A stretch of DNA of 64,000 nucleotides from Sesamum alatum (Eukaryota; Streptophyta; Magnoliopsida; Lamiales; Pedaliaceae), in assembly GCA_034509735.1 (NCBI GenBank), contig JACGWO010000005.1:23864383-23928382 (forward strand), in the 5' to 3' direction. Within the stretch, counting starts at the first letter, position 1, and the number at the start of each line of letters is the position of its first letter. A model generated the notes under the pieces. That model did not search any database, was not told the DNA's origin, and worked only from the letters and a program-made list of their open reading frames with translations. This document shows positions 46,670-57,488 of this stretch, in pieces. Position numbers and translations under genes: made by a program.

Positions 46670-47640
46670 TTTTCTGTAGGAAAATGCAAATGTCTTTGCT
46701 TGGACGGCTCACGACCTAGTGGGCATAGATCTCAGCATTGTTGTTCATGACCTGAACCTAGATCCTGCCTTCCCTCTTGTGAAACAAAAGAAGCGACATT
46801 TCAGCTCGAGAAGGATAAAATCATCTAGGAAGATGTAGGTAAACTCCTAGCAGCTGGGGCCATTAAGGAGATCCAATTCCAAAATGGTTGTCCAATGTGG
46901 TATTAGTACCAAGCCAAGTAACAAATGGCGCATGTGCGTTGATTTTCGAGATGTTAATAAAGCATGCCCAAAAGATTTTTAACCTTTATCCCGTATAGAC
47001 CAGCTGGTGGATTCCACCTTTGGCGATGAATTTTTGAGTTTAATGGATGCCTCGCAGGGTTATCACCAAATTATGCTTAACCTCCGATGACCAGAACTGA
47101 GTTAGCTTCATCACGCCAGGGGGAATCTATTGTACATCGTGATGCCCTTCGGGCTGAAAATGCAAGTGCTACTTAGCGAGGGTTGGTGGACTGCATATTT
47201 TGAGAACAACTTGGATGAACATGGAGGTATACGTCAATGACATGTTGGTGAAGAGCCGACAGGCGGACCAACACATCACCGACTTAGCTGAAACGTTCAG
47301 CGTGTTAAGGATGTATCACATGAAGTTGAATCCAACTAAATATGCATTCAGAGTCCAAAGTGGCAGATTCCTTGCCTACATGGTCACGACGAAAGGGATT
47401 GAAGTCAATCAGGCTAAGACCCGAGCTATGTTGGAGATGAAACCTTCTGCCGACCTCAACGAAGTTTCAAACTAGCTGGTGGCATAACAGCCCTTTATAG
47501 CAGGTTTATATCTCACTCGACAAAGCGCAACTTACCCTTCTTTAAAGCTCTCATAAAGACCAAGAACTTTGCTTGGGACGAGGCATGCCAACGAGCTTTC
47601 CAAGACTTAAAGGCCTACCTGGTTGAGCTACCTTTGCCAC
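46670..47640 (+). pseudogene. Gypsy reverse transcriptase remnant
   Basis: RT motifs appear in broken frames: CVDFRDVNKACPKDF near 46935-46980, LMDASQGYHQIM near 47040-47075, FITPGGIYC near 47107, and VYVNDMLVKSR near 47210-47240, where YVDD has become YVND. The downstream connection region follows to about 47640. The catalytic change and several stops exclude activity. Confidence 0.75.
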
Positions 47641-48120
47641 CAAACGGTCACCAGGGGATCAGCTAATCCTGTACCTGGCTGTAGGGCAAAACGTTGTAAG
47701 GGCGGCTCAACAGGAGCAGGACCTGAATCAAGAAATCATCAGGTATACCAAACCTAGACCTAAGGTAGCCTACATCCTCTTCTCGCAAACAAAGATCGGA
47801 AGACTCTAAAGGATTCAGTACCAACAGCTACCACCCTATCCTCTATTTTTCTCCGTTCTGACTCATCCCTAGTTGATATCCTCCTATGGCTACTAACTTC
47901 TTCCTCACCTTTGCCCTCCTAAGGGCCAGAGTGGGAGGAAGTAGAATTCTCCTCACCATCGTCCTTAGACATCCCCGCCAGTCGATCACAAACTCGTCAA
48001 CCACTTTCTCGTCTACGGACATATTCGAAAACAAAAAAAATAGAGGAAGGAGGAAGACGCTTACCTAGGAAGGAGAAGACTGAAAAACAACATGGTTTTC
48101 GGCAAAGGAACCTCAAATCC
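47641..48120. other. Unassigned gypsy internal sequence
   Basis: No domain recognised. The expected RNase H and integrase are missing; the region may be deleted or too decayed to read. Confidence 0.4.
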
Positions 48121-48122
48121 AA

Positions 48123-49940
48123 AGGCTTTGTTTGGTTCCGGTTTTGGACTGTTTCTGAAACAGCCCAAAACAACCTTGATGTTTGGGGTATTCTCTAAAA
48201 AACAATTTTAGTCATTTTGTGATTTAAAATGTGTTTTGATTTTACTATTTATCATATATATATATATATTTTTCAAATTATTTTTGGGTTTTTGGCTCTG
48301 TCTTGTGAAAGCTTACGCAAATCAACGGTGTTGATGTCACTTCTTGTCTGCCATGGGATGGGACGGTGTAGATCAACCGCCATGCTTCTTATAATTATTT
48401 TTGATCTCCTGCACAATAAATGTGATGTAAATTTTAAGCAAGTTATAGTGTAGACGAGTGCTCCTAATTTTTTTTTGTTTTATAATGTGCGATGAACTAT
48501 TAATTTGAAAGTATAATAATGTATCCAAAGTGATCAATTGCTTATTACAATATTCAGTGCACGGTATAACAAAAGAATGACATATTCACATCGATCAACA
48601 CAATAAGAAGAATAAACAAACATCCAATAAATTAAACAAGTCCTTATTATCTTATAACTATCATCTTATGTATTGATGGAGTTCGAACCCATTTTAAGAT
48701 CATGAGACCTCAATTTTAACCACTATGCTAAGAAATCATTGATTTTATCCAATTTCTTCAATCGTGTTATATGTGTTCTTTTATTTATTTTTGTACTTAA
48801 TAATTATTTTAAAATTATATCAATTATTTTGGAACCAATTTTTCTACTCGCCACAAGGTAACAAACAGTTTACGAACAATCAATGATTACTCAAGATATC
48901 TGAATTTTAAGATCTCTGAAACTTCAAGATTTCTTTAGAGTTTCTGGTTTCAAACTCTTGTGTGTGTGGGGGGGGGGGGGGGTTGTGAATAGGTGCAGGT
49001 AGAGGCGGACAAAGTTTTTCTAATGATATTGTTTAAATTTGATTTTTATTTTTAAGTTGGGTTTAAAAATTGTATTTAATCATTAAATTCAAGATTGCGA
49101 GTGGATTTTAATTGAGTCTAGTATAAATTAAATTGAATTGCTTGATATTTTAGTATATATGTTCATTTTTTACTAATAGAGTTAAGTTTGAAACGAATCT
49201 TATGTTTTATCAAACCAAAAAAGAATGTCCAAAATGATGTGTCAATAATTGAAGGATCGAATTCAAATAAACTTTTAACAACTACTCATGAATCTTTCTT
49301 TTTTTTTTTTCTAAAAATAAAAAAGATCCATTAGATACACTATTAATTATTAAAATAGTTTATAATTAACCAATATACAGTCAAATACTATTATATTAAC
49401 ATCAAATTGTGATATAAGTTAAGTTATAATATATAATTTATACGCTAAAAATATAGAATATATATAATATAACAGATATATACAATTAAGCCATATACAA
49501 TTTATATGGTAGTACAAACATAAAAACCTTCATATATGAAAACTATAATATATATATATATATATATTATCGTTTAATAATAATATAATTATATAATTTT
49601 TATATAGAAAGTGTATGTAGAGTTGGATTTTATTAGATATTAATATTGTATAAAATAAAATCATTAAGTAAGTTAATATAAAAGATACCTAACAACTTTC
49701 ACACATATATATATGCATATATACATACACAACTATTCATGATGTGATATAAAATAGTATTTTATTCAACAACAAAAATAAATCCAAACATACAACAACA
49801 TATCTCAATATATTCTACTTTATCTCCAAAAACAAATCTAAACATACTACGAACTCCCAAAATACCACTTATCTTCCAATTTCTCTCTCTACTTTCACAA
49901 AACAAGACAAACCAACTAAAAAATAGATCCAAACAAAGGC
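48123..49940. mobile_element. Probable nonautonomous terminal-inverted-repeat element
   Basis: The left edge reads GGCTTTGTTTGGTTCC, and the reverse complement of the right edge reads GCCTTTGTTTGGATCT. The inside is AT-rich with (TA)n near 49550-49568 and a G run near 48968-48982, unlike the retrotransposon sequence around it. I could not fix an exact target duplication, so the superfamily (hAT or other) and boundaries are uncertain. Confidence 0.45.
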
Positions 49941-50401
49941 AAAGTTTCTATAGATTTTTTGAGAAAAGAAGGGTTAGAAAACCTTACTTTTCAGACGAAG
50001 GAGGAAAAAAAGAGAGAAAGGGTACTTACTTGAAAAACCGGGGCAAATATGGGAGAGGCGGAGAAGGAAAATCCTTATATACTCAGCCAACCAGATAGTC
50101 CCATCATCTGAGGACTCGGATGTCCAGCTGGCAGCAGCATACGAATCACGCGGCGCGGAGGCACCATGATTCGGACAGGACTCTTTCTCATCCCTTATCT
50201 CTTGCAATCATCGCTTATCATCTTTTTTCAGTTTAAAATTTGACTTTTCTCGAACCCGTGCATAGATTCCTTCGAAGGGAAGGACTCGTCAGAAGAATGG
50301 TAAGTAGCAGGATCCGTCCTGTTCGTGCACGAGCAGGAAAAAGTTCTCTTTTTACAGGATATTTACCTACTCAACAACTCAACTCTGCCCTTTACTCATG
50401 T
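49941..50401. other. Gypsy internal 3' region
   Basis: No domain seen. It leads into the G-rich tract and the 3' LTR. Confidence 0.4.
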
Positions 50402-50417
50402 AGTTGGGGGGGGGGGG
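50402..50417 (+). other. Polypurine tract, G-rich, of the second gypsy element
   Basis: A run of 12-13 G directly precedes the 3' LTR start, the expected position of a plus-strand primer. The exact G count may be unreliable. Confidence 0.6.
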
Positions 50418-51541
50418 TGATGATGCCCCAAAAATCCTTCATGGACTCCAAGCTCAAAGCACATCCTCAAAACAGCTTAGCTGGCTACCAGTAGGCAGGC
50501 CTACTAGCAGGAAAGGTAAAGCCCACAAGCTTATTTTCTTTTTTTCACTGAACTACCAGGCCTAAGAAACGAGCCCATTCCGGACACGTCATTGTAAGTT
50601 GGACGACACATCCTATAAATTTCCAACACATCGAGACACTCCATACTCAAAGATCTCGGTCAGATTTGCATGAATTGGATGAGAATTAAGCTGATATTTA
50701 TCACTATTAACAACTTTTTGAAAAAGTAGACAGGCCTAGCATGACTCGGTCAAACAGGTACATCTCCTTCAGTATTTATTCGAATTACGAATGGATTATT
50801 CTAGATGATAGCCAAGTCAAAGGGCTTTCTAGAGGTATATGGCACTCAACAACTAAACTCCGGATTTGGCTCCCTCAATGGCTATAAATTGACTCCTTGT
50901 GCAGTCATTAGGGGTTAAGTTTGGTAACATCATTTCAATACTCTGTATTTGGCAATTATACACGTTGACACTCGTTTTTACCACTTGTAGCTAGTTTTAG
51001 CTCACTTCTACACGAACTCTATCACTTACACGAATTATCTTTCACCATTTTTGCACAATTCACCATTATTCTCACTTTATTTCAAGTTTTCTTCTATTTT
51101 ATACTTTACTGACACTAGAAGAAAATTCAGTATTGGCTACAAATGTATTGACTACGGACTAAAACCATGGTAAATAATTATTATTAACCATGGTTAAACA
51201 AAAACTGTTGCAAAAACTTAGGTTATCCACCATGAAACTCTTTTTGCCATGGTTGTGAGCCATAACAAATGTTTTTGCCATGGCTTTTAGCCATGGCAAA
51301 TGTTTTAGCCACACTCGCAAATACCACGGCCAATAACTGTTGTATGACCGTGGTGAATGACTATTTACTACGGCTATTTATTTTAAACCATGGAGATTAG
51401 CCATGGTTAAATGTTAAATTTTTTCTAGTGTGACTTAAGCATCGGAACTAATGCTTCTTTGCAGATTAGTCCCCCCAAATCTTAGGATTCTCTTGAATGT
51501 CTTTTGAAATTTGGAGTACCCTAGAACCTAGGTACGCATCA
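50418..51541 (+). repeat. 3' LTR of the second gypsy element
   Basis: It begins TGATGATGCCCC and ends GTACGCATCA. It matches 41393-42092 and 44311-44410. Without the 318-bp CACTA insertion it is about 800 bp. Confidence 0.85.
51113..51430. mobile_element. CACTA-type miniature element
   Basis: The ends are CACTAGAAGAAAATTC and the inverse CACTAGAAAAAATTTA. TGA occurs on both sides (51110-51112 and 51431-51433), and removing the element restores the LTR sequence as in the 5' LTR. A 3-bp duplication and CACTA ends define this superfamily. The inside is filled with CCATGG and related palindromic units. It has no coding capacity. Confidence 0.93.
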
Positions 51542-51546
51542 ATATA

Positions 51547-51720
51547 TGAAGTCAAAGTTCTGTAATTGTAATAAGATATTATTCTTGAATTATAACATTA
51601 GATAAAAAATAGTTGTTTATGAATAAAGAGTTATTTTTTTGTACTGTTTTTTACTTTATATATATGGAGTGAGGTGTAACATTATTCCATCTATTTCTTG
51701 AAGCACTATGATACCTGTTT
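51547..51720. other. Short AT-rich flank of the second gypsy element
   Basis: AT-rich sequence between the target duplication and the next LTR fragment. No gene seen. It may include remains of the degenerate MITE-like repeat that precedes the gypsy element. Confidence 0.35.
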
Positions 51721-51726
51721 AATTAT

Positions 51727-52437
51727 TTTTACTAAAGCCCAAAATAAGGGAGGTGGACTCACATTGTGTAGCACAGCTGGACTAACCCTACTGGGCCATG
51801 AGCAAGGTACACCTGAAAACAAGCCAAAATCCAGCAAGGTGATTTAGCGGACTTCAAGAATCCACATCACATGCATTCCTAACATCTTGGGACACATCAT
51901 CCTGAAAAATCTCTAACAAACGCCTCCTAGATCACGATTGCCAACCTGGGAACAATAGGTAAAACGGACTCCGCTGAACTCGGGCTGAGTGGGCATGACT
52001 CATTGAAACAGTCATAACTTCTTCTAGATAAGTCAAAATTGTAATCCGGTTTTTAGTTAGCTAACTCACACAACTTTCTAAAGGCATATCACACGTTGCA
52101 ACTACTTCCGGATTTTTCTCTCACTCGGCCTATAAATAAAGAGGTCACCCTACAATAATAAGGGTAACAAGTATCACTCACTCTCACTTTTCTCTCTATT
52201 TTCAACAAGCTTTTCACATATTTTCGCACCCACACGTTTATTATCACAATTTCAATATTTCATCATCTTAGATTGATTATTACACCATTATTCTTATATT
52301 ACTTCAAGTTTTCATATTATTTATCAGTTGATCGTTTACTGACCTAAGCATCAGAATGCTAACCCCTATTTTGAAGGTCAGTCCTACCTTGATCTTAGGA
52401 TTTTCGTGAAGATCCTTAGACCCTAATGGTGCTATTG
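51727..52437 (+). repeat. Gypsy LTR fragment related to the second gypsy family
   Basis: It shares the layout of the 50418-51541 LTR: a CGGATTT...CCTATAAAT promoter-like stretch, TTTACTGACCTAAGCATC, ATCTTAGGATTTTCGTGAAG and an end AATGGTGCTATTGG that would run into a primer site. The left border is approximate. It is cut at 52437, where reversed copia leader begins. Confidence 0.6.
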
Positions 52438-53035
52438 GACTCCGGTCAGCCTACTGCCCCTGCGCGCGCAGGCCCCTGCCTGCTTGCGCGCGCGCCTGGT
52501 CGGCAGCAGGCTGCCACGCGCGCAGGCTCCCTTGCCCGCGCTAGCTAGCCTGCCGGCCGCCAGTCGTGCGCCTACCCTACGCAGGTGCGCGCGCGCGCAC
52601 GCGCACTGGGCGCGCCTGCCGGGCGCACAGGCATCCCAGCGCGCTGGCCTAGCACGCACGCGCGCCCGGCCAGCCGCCTGCCTGTTGCCCGCCGTGCCGC
52701 CCGGTAGGCTGTCTGCGCGCCTGGCGCAGGCGGCAGCGTGCAGGCTCCTCTGCTTGCGCGCGTCTGCCTTGCCTGTGCGCACGGCCGCGCGCGGCGAGCC
52801 TCCGGCAGGCCCGCGTGCAGCGGCGTTTCTTCGTTTTATTTCGATTTTCACCCCCGTTTCCCAAGAAAAATAGAAAATCCAACAATACCAAAAATCATAC
52901 GAATTTAAAAGCAAGAAAACAACATGCTTTAATAATAATACAATCAAGAATTAATTAAAACATGCCAAAACACGTTTCATGTTTAAAACGCACGTAAAAC
53001 CCTAGGCCTATACACCGAACCGGGCTTTGATACCA
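52438..53035 (-). mobile_element. Family A copia leader and primer site, reversed, truncated
   Basis: On the minus strand this continues the LTR at 53037-55015: the primer site TGGTATCAAAGCCCGG (53020-53035, one mismatch), then leader with a GC-rich block (52438-52830) carrying CGCGCG runs. The element stops abruptly at 52438 against a gypsy LTR fragment, so gag and pol of this copy are lost or moved. The Arg/Ala-rich reading frames are composition effects. Confidence 0.8.
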
Positions 53036-53036
53036 C

Positions 53037-55015
53037 TGAAAGATTGTGGATCGTCCCGGGAAATAGCGCGAATGCGGAAGCGCGGTATAAAATTAAATAA
53101 CAAAAATTTAAACATGCTTTTATGTAAAATAAAGAACACCTTCAAGGGGTGTACCCTTGAAGTTCCCGGGTGTTCGGTGTATCTCATGAATTAAAAGCAT
53201 AAAAACAATCATGGAGGCCATAGGATTAAAAATAAAAGAGGGACGAAAAGTAAATCGGGACCTACCGATTGTCGTTTTCGTCTTCTAATCGGTACTCGCG
53301 TTGTTCCCCGATTTGCACCAAATCTCGTATATGAGATTCTCGAAATTGTGACCTGCAATCCACCCACGTATCTTGCGCGTCGTGCTAGCGAACGAACAAG
53401 TATATTGGAGAGGACGGATCAATCACACGTTATTAATTTAACAGGATTAGTCCTCCTATGTTCAATTGTTCAAGAACAAAAGAACAAGAAAATAATATCC
53501 TTGAGAGAGAGAGAGAGAGGGCGGCCGAGAGGAGAGAGAGCACGAGAGAGAGTGTGTGTTGTGTGTGTGTTGGAGTTTCATCATCTCTCTTATGGTGAGG
53601 GCTAGGACTATATATAGAGGAGGAGTTTAATCCTCTTCAAACTCCAACTCTAAAGAAGACTATTTTGACTAGGATTTTGACCTAGTCAAAGTCCTAGTCA
53701 AAGTAGTAATTTGACCTAGTCAAATTAATCCTAGCCATCCATCTATTCTTTTTAATCTCAACCATTAATTTAATTTAATGGAATATTTAAAACCTATTTA
53801 AATATTTCAAAAGGTAATAAATAAATATAATAAATATAAATATTTATTCTAGGCCCATTAAATTAATTTTCTAATAAATCTAATTTATTAGATTAATCCC
53901 TTTTATCTAATAAAAGGAATTAATTCTCTCCAAGAAAATAAAGGACCTGATTAAATCCAATTTAATCATTCCATTTCTCCAAATATTTAATTCTAAATTA
54001 AATACTTAATGTGTGTGGATTGTGTGTGACTCTTTAGGTTCACCTTTCAGCTAGACTTGGTCGGATTCCTAGAATCCGCCCGTTACCATGGGTGGCCATC
54101 TAGCAACGGTCCATGGCACTAGAGACTAGGTGAATATTTGGGGATGAACATTTAGGCTCTAACAGTACACTTGTCCTTCCGTCTACGGTCTCACTACTTA
54201 GGGTCTAGGGCACGGAAATTGCAGGTACCCATTTTGGACCTAAGTGTCGGTCTGTCCTTACTAAACGCCGCAAGGAAAACCTTCCCTTCTGTTCAGTTAC
54301 TGTGGCCACATATTTTAGGGACAAGACACAGAGCATATGTGAGACTCAACTGTCAATGCCTTTTGACAGGAGACAGATCCTTTCTTGGAAACTACTGTTC
54401 ACTCTGTACACCAGAGGTGCACTAGACATGGCTTATGACACTCAAGTGCTTCTTGGCAATCTCTCACCATATCTAAGATACAGCCCTGATATACAGGTAA
54501 ACTCAGCAGTTCCTCAAGTCAAAGGACTTGACCTGTACTGTCGAAATCGGGAACACACGTCATACCTAGCGACCCTACTCAAGGTCCTCCGTAAGACGGT
54601 TCCCACGAGTCACCTCAGTCAGCTGCTCCTAGCAGGCTAACCCACTAACATTGCTTAGACGACCTTCGTCACCCGTCGATGAAATACGATAGCAGATGCT
54701 TAGTGCAAGTCTCAAGGGGAATCTCGGCACCCATTTTCGAGATTCCTTGACTTGGAGATGTTCGGACTGATTCGACGGGACTGATTTCATGGACCTACCT
54801 CCAAGCGTAGTCCCAGTCCCCGAAATATGTTTTCAGTCCGTGGGCTTTGTTTGCGTAGTGAACAGATATGTAATGCAGATAAGTGAACACAAACAAAGTA
54901 ATGCCAAATGAATTTCACTTCTGTATTCATTAATATTTATCAAATCCCTAAAATTGTCTAGACATAGGTTACATTTTGCCTGCCAAGATTGGCTACATGG
55001 TCACCTATTCTAACA
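53037..55015 (-). repeat. Family A LTR (minus strand)
   Basis: The plus strand reads TGAAAG...CTAACA, 1979 bp, homologous to 1548-3513. The U5 hairpin TTCAAGGG...CCCTTGAA is at 53141-53161. TTGACC/T repeats lie at about 53664-53725 upstream (minus-strand sense) of the TATA-like CTATATATAG at about 53607-53616. A GA/GT microsatellite lies near 53502-53570. Confidence 0.9.
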
Positions 55016-55202
55016 CAGGCGTGGATCCATCTGGTTAAGCTCGAAGAAGCAGGTTGTCCAAGACATAGCCTTGGTTCTTGAAATCTAGGACTATCCTCAT
55101 ATTGCACAACCATTCGTTATAATTTGTTCCATTAAGCTTGTTTAACTCCAATATGGTACTTAACGGGTTCTTAGACATTCTACATTAAGAAAATCACAGC
55201 AA
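55016..55202 (-). pseudogene. Copia gag N-terminal fragment, inverted
   Basis: The minus strand from 55180 reads a gag start MSKNPLSTILELNKLN, homologous to the complete copy at 11736, and stops after the codons matching its PEGSTP region. It ends with GCCTG against the LTR. The C-terminal remainder is on the plus strand from 55561. Confidence 0.8.
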
Positions 55203-55560
55203 ATAATCATCAAGATACGTGGGCGGATTGCGTGTCACTATTTAGAGGATCTCACATACGAGATTTGGAGCAAATCAGGGAACAACGCGAGTACCAGTTA
55301 GAAGAGGAAAACGACGAACCGGTAGGTCTTTATTTACGTTTTCGTCCTATTTTATTTTACAAATCCTATGGCCTCCATGATTGCATGTATGTTCTTAATT
55401 CATGAGATACACCAAACACCCGGAACTTCAAGGGCACACCCCTTGAACGTGTTTTAATTTTATACGTATTATGCATGTTTAAGTTCTACAATTTAAATTT
55501 ATACCGCGCTTCCGCATTCGTGCTATTCCCGGATGATCCATACGCCTATCCAGGCTTTCA
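55203..55560 (+). repeat. Family A LTR 3' third, truncated, plus strand
   Basis: It matches the last ~360 bp of a family A LTR: AAGATACGTGGGCGGAT, the hairpin TTCAAGGG-CACAC-CCCTTGAA (55427-55447), CCGCGCTTCCGCATTCG, and the end GGCTTTCA at 55560. The start is a rearrangement point, not an LTR end. Confidence 0.8.
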
Positions 55561-57488
55561 GCCTGAAGAACGTGTGATGTTCGATTAGTGGAAAGAGGAT
55601 AACTGCAAAGTCCACAGCATCATACTTGCTTTGATGACTAATGAAATCCAAAAGTAGTATGAGAGGTTGGATGATGTCTCCTCAATAATGCTCTGCATAA
55701 AGGATTGTTATGCGGTTCTTGGAAGGCATACTAGGTATGCCGCCACAAAACCATTTTTCGAGACCAAGATGACTGAAGGGTCCTCTGTACATAAGTATGG
55801 GGTCAAAGATGCTTACCTTAGTGGAAAAGCTCGAGGACATCAAGGTTGGGCTTGATAACGACACGTACATTGACGTGATCCTTCAGTCACTTCCTCCATC
55901 CCATGATCCATTTATCATTAACTACCATATGAATGAGCTTGAAAAAGGCATTCACGAGTTGATAAAGATGTTGGTCCTATACGAGGCAACGACCAAAAAT
56001 TCAGTGCTGTCGGTATTGATAGGGGAGCCTTCGACCCCTAAGGCGAAAGGCAAGAGGGCCAGATGCTGGAAGAGGAAGAAGGGTAACGGGAAAGCCGTTG
56101 CAGCCACTGTCGATGCTCAGAGCGCCCCATCGCCCAAGTAAGGAAGGGCAAGGGAAACAGGAAGGTTGGTTTCGCAACAACAACCGAGGGCAAATGACAT
56201 AAGCGCCCATTGCCGTGAGAAAACACACTAGAAGAGGGATTGCCCTAAGTTCCTCTCTGGACAAGGTATGTTTGTTTTTGAGATTAATATGATTACTAAC
56301 TCTGCTTCTTGGGTATTATATACCGTGGAGCTCACATTTGCAATGATCTATAGGTGATGGAAAGAAGCATAAAGCTAAGTAAAGACGAGGTGGTCCTAAG
56401 GCTTGGTGATGGCAAGGCCATTGCTGCTGAAGCTGTAGGAATCGACAACTTAGTAGTTAGTGATCACGTTAGGCTAGAACTAAAGGATTGTTACTTTGTA
56501 CCTAACATGATAAAAAATATCATTTCCATTCCGTTGTTAGACAATATTGGTTTTGAGTTTTTGATTAATAAAAAATGCTTTTATTTGATGAAAGTTGGAT
56601 CTTCTCATCTACTAGGTAAACTTAACAATGACCTTTACATTCTGAAAAAGTCTGATTGGATCATGACTGCTCAAAATAAACGTAAATTAGACAATCTTGA
56701 AAACGCATAGATATGGCATGCTAGGATAGATCACATCTCTCAAGATAGGATTAAGATATTAGTAGATCTAAAGAGTCTAGAAATAGACGATTTGGACGAC
56801 CTACCAGCCTGCGAGTCCTGTCTGAAAGGGAAAATAACCAAGAAGCCCTTTGTTGGATAAAACACGCTTGCCACCCGGTCTACTGGATTTGATCCATACG
56901 GACGTTTGTGAGCCACTAAACACTCAAGAGAGAGGAGGGTTCTCCTACTTCGTAACTTTTACCGATGATCACTCACGGTATAGTTATGTTTACATAATGA
57001 GATACAAGTTTGAAGCCTTTATGAGGTTTAAGGAGTTCAGACTTGAAGTTGAGAATCAAACTGGCTGCAAAATTAAAATCTTTCAGTCGGACCCAGGAGA
57101 CGAGTATCTAAGTGGTAAATTTCTAGATTGTTTAAAAGAAAACAGTATTGTCTCTCAGTGGACACCTCCTGGAACGTCTTAGTTGAATGGCGTCTCTGAA
57201 AGTAGAAATCGAACTTTATTGGACATAGTCCGATCCATGATGAGCTTTACCGAGTTGCCCTTGTCTTTTTGGGGTTACGCACTTGAGACAACAACTAAGT
57301 TGTTGAACATAGCCCCGTCTAATGCTGTGGCCCAGACACCATATCAGATATGGCATGGCAAGCCTACTTCCTACAATTACTTGAGAGTGTGGGTAGCCCT
57401 GCATACGTCAAGAGGCTAGTGGGAGACAACCTAAAGTCGAGGTCTAGTTTGTGCAGGTTCATTGGCTATCTAAAAGAAACTGTGGGAT
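55561..57488 (+). pseudogene. Copia gag-pol remnant (gag to integrase)
   Basis: The plus strand from 55561 continues gag and runs through the decayed CCHC region (about 56208-56250), a protease position lost by deletion (56315-56330), and integrase, including HTDVCEPL, FTDDHSRYSYVYIMRY, SDPGDEY and NGVSESRNRTLLDIVRS. Many stops and frameshifts occur. It ends near GYLKETVG just before the family B LTR, so RT and RNase H are missing. Integrase SDRGGEY has become SDPGDEY. Confidence 0.85.

Larger units (their letters stand above)
41393..51541 (+). mobile_element. Second Ty3/gypsy element, decayed, with nested insertions
   Basis: LTRs begin TGATGATGCCC at 41393 and 50418. ATATA flanks both outer ends (41388-41392 and 51542-51546). 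The order is 5' LTR, a TTGGCG-type primer region, gag, protease and RT, but no integrase is recognisable, so the internal region is truncated as well as mutated. A family B solo LTR (42093-44310) lies in the 5' LTR, a CACTA element (51113-51430) in the 3' LTR, and a probable terminal-inverted-repeat element at about 48123-49940. It is an old, dead copy. Confidence 0.85.

Noticed and set aside
41393..51541. Endogenous pararetrovirus
   Set aside because: LTRs, target duplications and gypsy-type gag/RT sequence explain it. No movement-protein or coat-protein features were seen.
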